21,662 bases of DNA from Entrophospora sp. SA101 (GCA_958430865.1 CAUDNR010000664.1:4465-26126), one strand, 5' to 3'. Positions 8,532 to 19,198 are shown, numbered from the stretch's first letter. Notes: a model not told the origin generated them from the letters alone. Translations and numbers: made by a program.

Positions 8532-8900
8532 AGATACTCGAGCTGTTTAATTATTTATTATCGTTTGAATTCTGCGTATTTAATTATTATTAATCAATCC
8601 GTAGCACATTCATATTTATTTAACTTTATTTAGTAGAGATTAATGACGATTCTCCCGAACCGGGCTAAGAACTCAATTTCGACCTGATGTAAAAGTCTTT
8701 GTTACAAGTTAATTAGTTTCGACTAAATAAAACTAAATAAATAAAATAGAAATATTTTATTTAAAACTTTTATCTTCTTTAAACAAATTATTTGCTAATC
8801 CAAAATCAATTCATTGATCCCCTATTCATTCTGATCCACACAAAAAAACAATTGTTATCACCAATTAAAAATACGCTCTCCCAAAATTTAATCGGTGACA
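8532..8900. repeat. Dispersed repeat containing the duplication breakpoint (left version)
   Basis: The segment resembles 18852-19338. Up to 8656 the two versions are identical; afterwards they are clearly similar but carry many substitutions and indels up to TTTAATCGGTGA. From TGTTTAA (8544) to GGTGACA (8900) it has TG...CA ends like a solo LTR, but I see no target-site duplication and the other version ends GGTGATA, so the class is open. It contains an 11-bp-arm hairpin (8738-8763) and a terminal stem TATCACCAATTAAA / TTTAATCGGTGA (8856-8898). Confidence 0.75.
8738..8763. repeat. Perfect hairpin with GAAA loop (left version)
   Basis: TAAATAAAATA (8738-8748), loop GAAA (8749-8752), TATTTTATTTA (8753-8763). 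The homologous hairpin at 19173-19198 has identical arms but loop TTTC, the exact reverse complement. Confidence 0.9.
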
Positions 8901-9039
8901 GATGCAATGTGTAAAAATTTAGAAATACATGTGGTCACATGACAGATTTGTTTGTTGAATCAAAAAAAATCTTATGAAAACATGAAAATTAGAAGATTAA
9001 CAATTACTGTATATAAAAGTTTCTTTTTCTTTTTTTTAT

Positions 9040-10563
9040 CTAGGATGATATTTTTTTCAATTGTACTAAGAATGCGGTATGATTTGTTGGTGTATGAGAA
9101 GGTCGACAAATATAAGCTAATGCTTTTTCTGGGATCATATTATTATTATTTATTAAATGTTTCACTGAGAAAAAGGTAGGCAATGATGAATCCAAAGAAT
9201 CAGATGAAGAACTATCATTATTACTATCATCATCATTATTATTCATTTTACTTCTAATTACAGTTGCTTTGACTTCCCATGGTCGCCATTGCACCTCCAA
9301 AACTTGTTCAACTGCCAAACCAATCCTTTCATTGTTACTTCTAATTTTAATCGATTTGACCAAATTTAAAACTTGGGTCATATTAGGAAGATAACATATA
9401 ATGAAACAATCTATCTTTAATTGTTTTACAATAGTTGGTAGATCATTCCATGGTTCTGGCATGTCTAACACTACACCATCATATATTTCCAATGGAGATA
9501 AAGGTGATGCTGAAGAGGAAAAAGATAGTGGTGGTATTGGCAATGCTTCTGATGATGCCTCTTTTTTACTACCATCATCAGCAATTTTTAAGATTTCTGA
9601 ACATGACCCAGTACTAAAATTAATGATATCATAATACAATCCACGTGAAAAATTCCTAATGTTTTTTTGAGCTTTTTTTGTATAGTCCAGATTAATGTCT
9701 ATGGTGTGAATAGTTCCAGTTGGATATAGAGCTCGTGCTAGATATAATGTCAAAAACCCATTACCAGTTCCACTTTCTAAAATTTTTGAATATGGATGTA
9801 AATCAAGCAAACCTATCTATATGCAATAAATATGTGGTGTATGTATATTTATTACCATTATTTGATTATAGATGATTGATTATTGTTAGATCAAATTAAA
9901 TTTTATAACATTACAATTGTGTTGGCATCCTTTGGATAAATTGGAGTTGTATGTCTTCGATACATTAGAATATACCTTTTGTGAGAGAGAGAGAGAGATT
10001 GTGTGTGTGAAAACAGGGTATATAGAAAAAATAATTAAATAAAATATAAGGAAATCAAAATCATACTCATCCAAAGTTGGAAAATGAATTGTAAATAATT
10101 TATCTAAATACAAAAAATGAATGAACAAAACAATAAATAAAAATTCCGATATGATTTTTTTTTAAAAAAAAACACCAACACTTCAATAAATGATAAATTC
10201 AATACTTGTGTGAGTTAATATACGAGATCTTGGTGGATTTCCAATAATAGAATCATGATAAATAATTCCTTTATGTGTATCATGTTTTCCATTTTTATTC
10301 AAAGGACCAATTAAAATTGTTCTTGGTGCGTGATTATTTTTTGACAAGGATAATGAAGACTGATCACGTAATATTACCATATCTCCTTCTATAAATTTAG
10401 ATCTATCTACTTTGGTTTTAGAGAAGGGAGAGGGAAAGGGCCGGAGAGCATTAATTGTTGTAGAATATTTCAAAATAAAAGATTGAATAAAAGAAAAAGA
10501 GATGTGATTATTTGATTTCTTTAATAAAATTGGTTTATTTTTCAAGTATTTTGAAAGAAGCAT
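9040..10563 (-). CDS. Mitochondrial-type tRNA (adenine-N1)-methyltransferase, Trm61/TrmI family
   Basis: The family transfers a methyl group from S-adenosylmethionine to N1 of adenine 58 in tRNA. Exons: 10563-10206, 10103-10067, 9975-9915 and 9816-9040. Introns are 102, 91 and 98 nt, all GT-AG; total 1233 nt, 410 residues, frame kept throughout. Residues 1-45 are basic/Ser-rich without acids and resemble a mitochondrial presequence. The N-terminal domain has FIEGDMVIL, GPLNKNGKHDTHKG and, across two junctions, PTLDEYILMYRRHTTPIYPK. SAM motif I is ILESGTGNG (164-172), the acidic strand-2 end is TIDIN, the catalytic-region motif is VVLDMPEPW (267-275), followed by YLPNMTQV (294-301) and EQVLEVQWRPWEVK (322-335). 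Low-complexity inserts at about 228-262 and 345-364 are unusual. ATG 10563 is chosen because an in-frame stop lies upstream; a TTG at 10578 is the only longer start. Confidence 0.9.
9983..10008. repeat. (GA)8 and (GT)4 microsatellites in intron 2 of the Trm61-family gene
   Basis: On the gene strand these read as a (TC)8 tract ending six bases before the AAAAG acceptor, with (AC)4 before it. The microsatellite thus serves as the polypyrimidine tract of this 3' splice site. Confidence 0.85.
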
Positions 10564-10744
10564 TTTTTTCCAATTCAAAAATTCGTCATTACCCTAAAAA
10601 ATTAGTGCAGAACCTCATAATAATTGTATTACTAGTCGTGTGACATTTCCCTGAGGCTGCTTTTCTATATGGTGCGCCGTATCTAAAGACATCAAATGCT
10701 GCGCCTCATGCCGAAATTTTTAACACCGATCTTTCCTGATTAAG
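10564..10744. other. Upstream region of the Trm61-family gene up to the gap
   Basis: The region contains the inverted 43-bp segment (10628-10670) and, next to it, a GC-richer stretch (10671-10722, TGCGCCTCATGCCGAAAT..) that looks repeat-derived. No TATA box stands out. The N gap truncates it. Confidence 0.5.
10628..10670 (-). repeat. 43-bp segment, inverted relative to 1086-1128
   Basis: The reverse complement matches 1086-1128 (and 11406-11448) at 41 of 43 bases. It sits about 65-107 bp upstream of the ATG of the methyltransferase gene. Confidence 0.85.
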
Positions 10745-10754
10745 NNNNNNNNNN
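10745..10754. other. Assembly gap (10 N)
   Basis: Ten N mark a join of unknown true size. Sequence after it resumes inside the 3' end of the second copy of the small minus-strand gene. Confidence 1.
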
Positions 10755-10769
10755 TAAATTACTTGAAAT

Positions 10770-11150
10770 TCATTTATTGTAATTTGCTAACATTTTATCA
10801 GCTACATCTCTTTTCATTTCTGCTGAGTATCTAGAAACCCAATTACGTATAGTTTCTACCTTAGGAATTTCATCATGAGAAAGTTGGGTATTATGAACAG
10901 ATTCTTCAATAAGTTCTTTATGCATATCCTCCAGTGTGAACCTTTGGCTCTTATCATAATAATACAAAGCAAAAATTTTCTACTATTTAGTTCAGTTAAA
11001 ATTGTCATGCCTAAACAAATAGGGTAAAATTCTAACCATTTTCAGTAGAAATTTCATGCCACCAGTGATGAGCAAAAGGTCCATAGTGTAATTAAAGTCA
11101 ATTATTCTTTGAGATGCAAATGTCGGTGAAACTTCTTTACGTTTAGGCAT
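10770..11150 (-). CDS. Small two-exon hypothetical protein (copy 2)
   Basis: Exon 1 is 11150-11037, the intron 11036-10980 and exon 2 10979-10770, giving 107 residues. It differs from copy 1 in having Arg in ETIRNWVS and the ending MLANYNK rather than MLANYK. The longer 3' end here comes from 14 bases (AATAAATGAATTTC on the coding strand) that are missing in copy 1. This is probably the ancestral form, because the deletion in copy 1 creates its new stop from downstream sequence; that polarity is inference. Confidence 0.45.
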
Positions 11151-12350
11151 TTAAATAAAAATTTTATATTTATACAATATGTACAAAAAATTTTTTTTAA
11201 TATATGAATGCAGCTAGCTAAAAATTTGATTTGATATAAAAGTATGTCTGATATAAAAAAAAAAAAATTTGAGATATGAAAGAATAATAAAGAATTATAT
11301 GGACGTGTCTGGATTCAGAAAATGTGACTTTTTATTAATATTAACCCCGTTTTTTATTATTAAAAAATATGCCGATCATCTACTTCTATCACGTATCACG
11401 AATTAATATAGAAAAGCAGCCTCAGGAAAATGTCACACGACTAATAATGAGTAAAAAAGTAACGATTTACAGTTGTACAATTCATTAAACCTAGGTACTA
11501 ATATTACTGATGCTTCATCACTTCTTCAATTTCTTCAACAATAGATGCAATTATTTCTCCAGGTAAAAATTTTTTTTTTGAATTTTACAATATTTATACT
11601 ATATAAATAAATATAAAATAAAAAATATTTTTGTAAATAAAATTATAAAATATACATTAAAATAAAGTTTTTTCATTTATTATATATAATGTATTTGATT
11701 CATTATTATAGATTCGAACCGGTCAGTTTGAATCAAATCAAATCAGTTCAAATCAAATTATATATTCGAATCAGTTCGAATTGTATCAAATCAATCCGAA
11801 TTCGAATCCGTTCGAATCAAATTATATATTCGAATCTGTTCGATTCGATTTCGTTTTGAATGAAACGAATCAAAAATTAAGTGATTCAATTCGATTCGAA
11901 TTCGAAACAGTTCGAATTGGTTCGAATTTCATTGATTCGTTCGGAGCCTTAATTAGCAATCTTTTTTCAATTTCTTTAGAACATATAAAAAATTTTTTTT
12001 TTATTTTGCAAGAAAAAAAACTCTCTATAACTTAAAAGCTTGATATATTTTCTATAATTTCCCTTGGTTTCATGTTTGTATCTCTTTAGCTGAAAGCTCT
12101 GATACAATTTTTATTTATATAGTTTTTATATATATTCTTATTTTTTTAAAAAAAAGTTTGTTATTGATCGACATTACGTTGCATCTCACACAACTCTAGT
12201 TTTGTCGTATTTGGTCATGTAGTTCAAAATATTGTAACACATAAATTATTATTGCATTTCTGAGCATATATGATATTTCCTCCTTTTGGTGCTAAAATAT
12301 GAATCATTTTTATGCAAGTACATTTATTTATTTTGCTATAATTATTTCAA
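11151..12350. other. Divergent intergenic region upstream of ATG22 (copy 2)
   Basis: Identical to 831-2030 by eye. It includes the 43-bp segment at 11406-11448 and the minisatellite at 11711-11942. Confidence 0.6.
11711..11942. repeat. TTCGAA-rich degenerate minisatellite (copy 2)
   Basis: No base or unit-number difference from 1391-1622 is visible. Such arrays normally change length quickly, so identity here favours a very recent split or an assembly duplicate. Confidence 0.85.
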
Positions 12351-14561
12351 ATGGTTTTTCCAATGGCAATAATTCGGAATGCTTTATCATCAAATAATAC
12401 TAATGATGACAAAAGATCAATAACTGATAATGGCTGCGAGGAAGTAATTGATTATTATGATAATGAACCAGTAACTCCACGAGAATTGAAGGCTTGGTAT
12501 TTACAAAACATGGCGGTAAATTCTCTTTCCTTCTTTACTTCTACCTTGTTTAATTCTCTATAAGAATATTCACATTTTATCTACTCTTTAATTCATCATA
12601 GATTGAACCATATGGAGTAGCAGCAATATCGATATTGACACCTCTCATATTAGAAAGTTATGCTAGCCAAACAGGGTTTAAAGCTAGTGATATAAATATC
12701 CCATGTGATGTTGTAAGTATTTATAGTAAAATAATTTGTGTGATGTAGTATTCTAATTTTATTTTTCCATATAATAGACTGAACCAAATTATAATTGCAT
12801 TACAAAATTTGGTAGTGGTTATGTGAATACTGAAAGTTACTCATTCTATGTTCTAGCAATTTCTGTTGTATTACAAGCTTTTGTATTTATTAGTTGTGGA
12901 GCTTTGGCTGACTATGGAAGTAAGTATAAAAGTTTGTGCACAAGCTTGAGTTTATAACTGTGAGTATTAAACTAATAATTTGAACCTTTTTCTGATTTTC
13001 ATTCAGAATACAAAAAATTTTTTTTATTGTTTTTCTCTTATTTGGGTGGATTTAGTCTAGTTGGTTTTATATTTGTCTATGAACCAGGTATGATTTATTA
13101 ATTAATATGTTATTTATTAAATATGATTATTTATTAAATATAAAATAATATTTTTAATTAATTTTAGAATTAAATTGGTTAGCTGCTACTTTCACCATAA
13201 TTGTGTAAGTTCCAATTAACAAATTCACATTTATTCCAAAAGAATCACATCATTAATTTTAAATCTCAAATTAAATAGAAATTTATGTTTTGGAGCAGTA
13301 AATGTATTCTTGCTAGCTTATATTCCAGTCTACTCTCGACTTCTACCTAATGTCATAGAAGCAAGGAATGATCCTAACAAAGGCTATCATGAAGTTGAAA
13401 CCTTGATAGAATACAATGGAAACAAATTATCAACTAATGCTATAGGTACAGGTGTAGCTACTGGTATAATTCTGTTGGCAATATGTGCTGCTATTGCTGG
13501 CTTAATGGATGCTTCTATACTTAGTCTTAAAATTGGATGTCTAATAATTGGTGCTTGGTGTTTATTCTTATCAACTTTTCCTTTATTATGGTTAAAAAAT
13601 AGGAGTGGCCCTCCTTTACCAAGGTTTGCTTGCAAATTATTAAGAAAATTTTTTGAGAAGCATGAAAATGCAAATTTCAAAGCTCTTTTAATATTTCTAA
13701 TATATATTCATATATATTTATTTAGTAATGAAAATATATTTTTATATTCAATTAAACGTGTTTTCATGACATTATCAAAAACACGTCAACTTTGGCAAAC
13801 TATGAAACTTTTATTAGCCTGGTTCATAATTAGTGATGGTTTGAATACAATTTCATCAGTTGCAGTTATCTTTGGTAAAAAAGTATTTAATTTGTCATTT
13901 GCTGAATTGTTGACTGGTGCATTATTAGTGCCACTTATGGCAATCATTGGTGCATATCTATTCTTATTCATGCAACAAAAACTAAGTCTATCAACAAAAA
14001 CAATGGTTCTAATTGTTTGTGGACTTGAAGCCTTATTACCAATTTATGGATTGTTTGGTTTCTTTGCTCCTTTTGGTTTAAAAGAAAAATGGGAGATTTG
14101 GTTATCTGTTGTTTTTTTTGGTTTGATGCTTGGTGCTGCTCAGAGTTTTTATAGAGTTTTATTTGCAAGTTTGATACCTAAAGGTCATGAAAATGAATTT
14201 TTCTCTTTGTATGAAATTACTGATAAGGTAAACATTATTTTAATATTATTATTTGTATGTAGAATAACCAATTAAAAATGTTTTTAATTTAATTTAGGGC
14301 TCTTCATGGATTGGTACACTTTTAACTGGAGTTATTAATGATCTAACTGGTAATTTACGTTATACTTATTTTGTTTTGACAATTATGTTGGTGTTACCTT
14401 TATTGCTTATAGCTACTGTTGATGTTGAAAAAGGAAAAATTGATGCTGAAAATTTTTCAAAAAGAGAATATAGTAAAGAAATTAAAATTGATAACAAAGA
14501 TGACAATGATAATACATTGGACATTGATATTAAGAATAATAATTTAAATTATTGTAAATAA
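12351..14561 (+). CDS. ATG22: Vacuolar amino-acid effluxer Atg22 (copy 2)
   Basis: Exons: 12351-12515, 12602-12712, 12778-12919, 13007-13087, 13168-13204, 13279-13623, 13726-14227 and 14298-14561. The protein, every intron and the flanks appear identical to copy 1, including the stop-free intron 13624-13725. If both copies are real the gene is doubled with full upstream DNA. If not, this is the same locus assembled twice or the other nuclear haplotype. Confidence 0.93.
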
Positions 14562-14562
14562 A

Positions 14563-16219
14563 AATTTTAAAGACAATGATAAAAATATCTGTACTCCATA
14601 TTATTTTTGAATTGGGATAAAAAAATCATATCCCTTTTTCCTTCATTCAATCTTTTATTTTGAAATATCCTGCAGATCAATGGGGAAGTTTTGAAATCTT
14701 CAAAAAATATCGAACCAAAAAATTTCTCAATATATGGGGAGTTCAAATAGTTTTGAAAATATTGTTATAAAGATTAGGCATTCTTATCTTTCAAAAAAAA
14801 AGTTTGAATTTTTTGGTCTGTTAATTAATAAGGTATTTAAAAATATCCAATAAAAATTTATTTTTTGTGCACTGTGAATGGATACTATATGTCTAAATTT
14901 TTTTATTTACATATTAACTCATTCCCTCAAAATATTTCCCTTAACTTTTATACAATGTCTCAGTCTCATATGCCAATTTTGAAAGCAATTAAAATGTTCT
15001 TCTTGTGGTATGTATCTGTTATTGATTTTACAGCATGTGCAAGGTCTTGAATCCTCTCAAACCTCTTCCCACCAAGTTCTTTCTTAATTTTAGAGAACAA
15101 AAGCAAACCACAGGGGGGTGGGGAAGCATTACAACTCGTTCTTTTTGCAGATATTTAGTGACAACCTTTGCCTTGTATGGTGCTGTTGTTGTAGAGAATT
15201 TCTTTCTTTTGAGATTGAAAAGACAATCAAGGACCATAAATATCTAAAACGTTAGCATATAATCACCAGAAACATTAAAATTTTATTCCAAATTAATTCT
15301 TTACCTATTAAAGTATCAGCAAAACTTCTTAAAGAAGCATCTATCGTATCTATTAAATCTACTCCTCGTTTACTATTCTATTTGTGGTTTCTATGTCAAT
15401 GTTATGATCATTAAATAGTATTTTTATTGCTGAGTTCCTTGCATTCACGATCTTTCTCAAGTTATTAAAAAAGTTATTATTAAAACTCAAGTTCGTTAAA
15501 ATGAAATAATCAATCGGAATTTGGAGAGAGCAAATTTACTTACAGTATTATTTGCACTAAAAGAATAAATAAAATTAAAAACATAATTAATAAAAAATTA
15601 GAATGATGACGATGCGTTTCAACGATCACGATCACGACCACCACCATTATTCTTTTTAAATAACTGGAGTGACGACGAGTGGTGATGACCACCACCATTC
15701 TTACGATAAGCACTTATCCTAACGCACCAGAACCATCTTGTCTTCTTCTTTGTTGTTGAAGCTGACGTGAAATTTTATTAAAAATATTTAATATTAAGAA
15801 TTATTTATGTATGATTTTTTTTTGTTGACGCGATTATTTTTTTTTTTTTTTGGAAAAACAATCTATTTTTCACAAGATAACAAAACGCGAGTCTCCTAAA
15901 GAAGACGTGCTAATGACAGAGATACTATTTTTTATTTGTATTGATATAATATGGTGTCTTTTGGCTATTATAAATATTTTAAAATCTTGCTGGGTAATTA
16001 TAAGATCCTTATCAAGATGATAACAAATGAACGATTGGTATTTTTCCTTGCGTAATCGTTAATAATAATATCAATATTAATATAAATATAAATACAAGAT
16101 GTCAAGACAGCACACCACTGAAAAAGAAACAATTCAAACATTTCGATATGTGATGTTTGATTATCGGAAATTTTACAATTGTCAAGACATGCACGCTATA
16201 TACCTTGAACACATTACAG
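14563..16219. other. Gene-poor stretch with weak coding relics (copy 2)
   Basis: Counterpart of 4243-5899, with the same broken minus-strand patches at +10320. No intact gene is seen. Confidence 0.35.
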
Positions 16220-16495
16220 TCATTCACACATCTTCCTCATATACATAATGCTAATCTGACCAAGATTTCTATGATGATACAATGATGCAACTGAATTCCA
16301 GGGAGGCGCATGGAATGCATCAAAGCTGCACCAATCGTCAAGGATGTTTTCACTGATCTTCCCAGACCAGAGAAGGCTTGCCATATTAGACAAAAAGTCG
16401 CCCTGTGACCAAGTTGCAACTCTGCAGCAAAGTTGTGATATTAGGTGCACATAAACATCAAAGCAACGAGAATCTACAACTTGTTTCAAGTACAT
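16220..16495 (-). CDS. Hypothetical 91-codon ORF in a GC-richer island (copy 2)
   Basis: Identical reading frame to 5900-6175, with the same ATG (16495) and stop. Its preservation in both copies says nothing about function because all surrounding DNA is equally preserved. Confidence 0.3.
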   Translation of the reverse strand: MYLKQVVDSRCFDVYVHLISQLCCRVATWSQGDFLSNMASLLWSGKISENILDDWCSFDAFHAPPWNSVASLYHHRNLGQISIMYMRKMCE

Positions 16496-16758
16496 GAGGT
16501 TACAATTCAGGGCAGGATTGGTGGCCCTGAAATTGCATTTGGGCTTTGATGTTAAGAGGAAAGTTGTAAAATAGTGTTTGTTTTGTATAATTATTTTCCT
16601 AAATTCTCTGTTTCTTTAATACTAACCAATTTATAATTGTGGGTAGGGGTTTTTGCCCTGTCCTGTAGATTAAAATTATCGCATGTTTTATATAGAACCT
16701 GAATTAGCAGATCATAGATGCCACTTCCAAATTAGGAAGGTCTTATATATATGGTGAT

Positions 16759-16879
16759 CAGTGTGTAAATTTCAGTGTGTAACTAATGCAGATTTCTACA
16801 AATTTAGAAACTATCTGCAGAAAACTGCTAATGTACGATGTTACACCCGCACATTCCGCACATTGAATTTTATACACTG
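16759..16879. mobile_element. 121-bp hAT-type MITE (copy 2)
   Basis: Same insertion as 6439-6559, with ATGGTGAT target duplications at 16751-16758 and 16880-16887. It was duplicated with the block and is not an independent insertion. Confidence 0.85.
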
Positions 16880-16887
16880 ATGGTGAT

Positions 16888-17992
16888 ATATACATATATA
16901 GGAATTTTCCTTAATATTAAAAATGTGTAATTGGAAAATGGCCTATTTCCCAAATTTTTTATTGGACATTCTAAATTTTATCAGAATGCCCGGGATTTTA
17001 TAATACCCTGGTCTTCATCACTTTTTGATGCTATTACCCTTGTTGTGTGTTTAATCAAATAAAAATCGTTGGTTATTTAGTCATCTGCAATCATTTATCA
17101 GCCAGAAGTGAAATTGGATTGGACAATTCTTTGGATGCAAAAATAATAATTTTATTATTTGTATTTCAAATTCAAGTATGTTTTAAGGATATATAAAGTA
17201 AATTACAAATCAAGAAATAAGTATGTTTTAAAAATTATTAAAATTCAGGGTATATTTTTTTAAGTGTATATTAGGATATCTACATTCCTATTGCTGTAAA
17301 AAATAAGAATGTTTTAATTGTAAAATAAGTATATTCATACATATTTTTCAAATATTTATTGAATCATCTTTTTTGATTTAAGTATGTTTTGTGAAAATAA
17401 GTAGGAAATAAGTATCTAAACTTTTGGGTGTGAAATTGAAATATTAAATTTTTTTTGAAATTTTTCTTAAAATTAAACAAAATAATATTATTCTGATTGA
17501 TAATAAAGTTAAAAATACATATATGTTTTATAATTTTGACTATTTAATAAAGTTTTTTTTCAAAATTTTTTCTTTTAGGACATTTATCAGGAATTCCATA
17601 TTTGCATATTATCTGTCTGTATATTACAACCTAATTACAATATGACATTATGTTTGATTTTGGCATTACAGCTATCATTAAAATGTCATAATATTATGAC
17701 ATTCACAAATCAATTTGGGCTGCATCTATATCAACCATATTATATGTCCTTTGTCCAATTAATTTCTTTATTACATTAAAACTTTCACAATTATTAAGTT
17801 TATTTACAAAAGACTTTATTTTATAGATAATATATACAGCAATGGATGTGTTACCGGAATTTAGATTTTGACGCAGATCTTTTGGTCGAATCTCATAATT
17901 CCGGGTCAATTTAAATTTTATTTCATTTATTTTTTAATTTCATTTTATTTCTATCATATCCTCTAATTATTTATTAATAACTTGTACATCTA
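16888..17992. other. AT-rich intergenic DNA (copy 2)
   Basis: Carries the AAGTATGTTTT motif cluster (about 17174-17418), one of the two substitutions between copies (17611 A; C at 7291) and the 22-bp palindrome at 17682-17703. No convincing gene. Confidence 0.5.
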
Positions 17993-18849
17993 AAACCGAC
18001 CAATTTTGTGCGTATTTTTGAAGCCTATCATGTGGACACATAAAGCACTTTTGGATTCAAACTCTCATAGTTTTATGTAGTAAATGCCAAAGAATAATTC
18101 TAAAGTTGTGGCAATTTTAATTTGAGTGACTTAAATAATTGATAAAGGACGAACCATTAACAAGCTTGCCATTTGTTCATTTCTTCTTATCGAGTATGCC
18201 ATCACTTACAAAAAGGCAGAAACATTTAAAAAATTTGTCTCTAAGAAAAAAAGACTTTTCGAAAGTTGTTCTTCACGATAATGAAATTGAAAATGAAAAT
18301 GATAACGAAGATAATGAAGATAATGAATCAATTAATGAAAATGATAATGAATCAAGTAACGAATCAATCAATGAAAGTGATGATGAATCAAGTAACGAAT
18401 CAATTAATGAAAGTGATGATGAATCAAATAGTAATAGTGATAATGAAATAAGTTGGGATACAGATTTAGATTCTAATTGTAGTTATTTTGTGAAAGTCCT
18501 TCAAAATGAAATAAATAATTATAAGCCTTCTGCACGTCGTTCTGTCTACTTGGGAAATGCACCACGAGCTAGGCGATTTCATGCTGCACAAGCTAAAAAA
18601 ACATCTGAAGATAATGGACAAATGATTTACAAAAAATTGTTCCTGAGGCAAATAAATCTTTTAAATATATGGAATATTATAGACAAGGATTAGATGCAAA
18701 ACAGGCTGAATATGCCTTTAAAAAAATACAAACGTCATCGTATTATTCCAAATAATATTTTAAATAATTTAGATGTATATATTAATAAAGTTAATTTTCA
18801 GTGTAACATAATTTGGAATTTTGCCGCTGATCGACAAAGTGGTCGGTTT
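17993..18849 (+). mobile_element. Mariner-like non-autonomous element (copy 2)
   Basis: Ends AAACCGACCA and TGGTCGGTTT flanked by TA, as in 7673-8529. The broken leader ORF is at 18196-18755 with the same A-run frameshift. Confidence 0.75.
18196..18755 (+). pseudogene. Frameshifted transposon leader ORF (copy 2)
   Basis: Starts at ATG 18196, has the acidic 12-residue repeats in the middle, and stops at 18691-18693. The shifted frame continues to TAA 18753-18755. No difference from the copy 1 version is visible. Confidence 0.65.
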
Positions 18850-19025
18850 TAAGATACTCGAGCTGTTTAATTATTTATTATCGTTTGAATTCTGCGTATT
18901 TAATTATTATTAATCAATCCGTAGCACATTCATATTTATTTAACTTTATTTAGTAGAGATTAATGACGATTCTCCCAGAACGGGTGGAATCGCTCAAAAC
19001 GTGCGGATTCGCCCAGGTACAAAGT

Positions 19026-19082
19026 GAGCGAATTCGTGCAATCTGAGCGAAAACGCACAATTTGAGCGGATTCGCGCAATTC
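19026..19082. repeat. Three tandem 19-bp GC-richer units
   Basis: Units are GAGCGAATTCGTGCAATCT (19026-19044), GAGCGAAAACGCACAATTT (19045-19063) and GAGCGGATTCGCGCAATTC (19064-19082). A related GTGCGGATTCGCCCA (19001-19015) and an inverted AATCGCTC (18988-18995) precede them. The conserved core is GAGCGNNNNCGNNCAAT. This resembles an array of protein-binding sites, but no binder is known from the sequence. Confidence 0.85.
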
Positions 19083-19172
19083 GGACTAATATGTAAAGAA
19101 CATGTATATAAAGAACTTGATTTCGACCTAATGTAAAAGCAACTTAATTAGCTTCGACTAAATAAAACTAAA

Positions 19173-19198
19173 TAAATAAAATATTTCTATTTTATTTA
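19173..19198. repeat. Perfect hairpin with TTTC loop (right version)
   Basis: Arms TAAATAAAATA and TATTTTATTTA are identical to 8738-8763. The loop is TTTC instead of GAAA. Confidence 0.9.

Larger units (their letters stand above)
457..8656. repeat. 8.2-kb direct duplication, copy 1
   Basis: Every base from 457 to 8656 reappears at +10320 (10777-18976). By eye I find only two substitutions: 527 A against 10847 G, and 7291 C against 17611 A. The block includes genes, introns, MITEs, microsatellites and intergenic DNA, so the identity is not due to selection. The left edge lies inside the last codons of the small minus-strand gene. The right edge lies inside a dispersed repeat. It is either an unmerged haplotype or contig overlap, or a very recent duplication. 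Confidence 0.97.
10777..18976. repeat. 8.2-kb direct duplication, copy 2
   Basis: Same content and orientation as 457-8656. Homology extends left past the 14-bp insertion AATTTC...TTATT-type segment to the N gap (taaattactt at 10755-10764), so the real left end of this copy is hidden by the gap. Confidence 0.97.

Noticed and set aside
8544..8900. Solo LTR with TG...CA ends
   Set aside because: No target-site duplication is visible and the homologous version ends in TA, so the LTR call is not supported; kept as an unclassified repeat.
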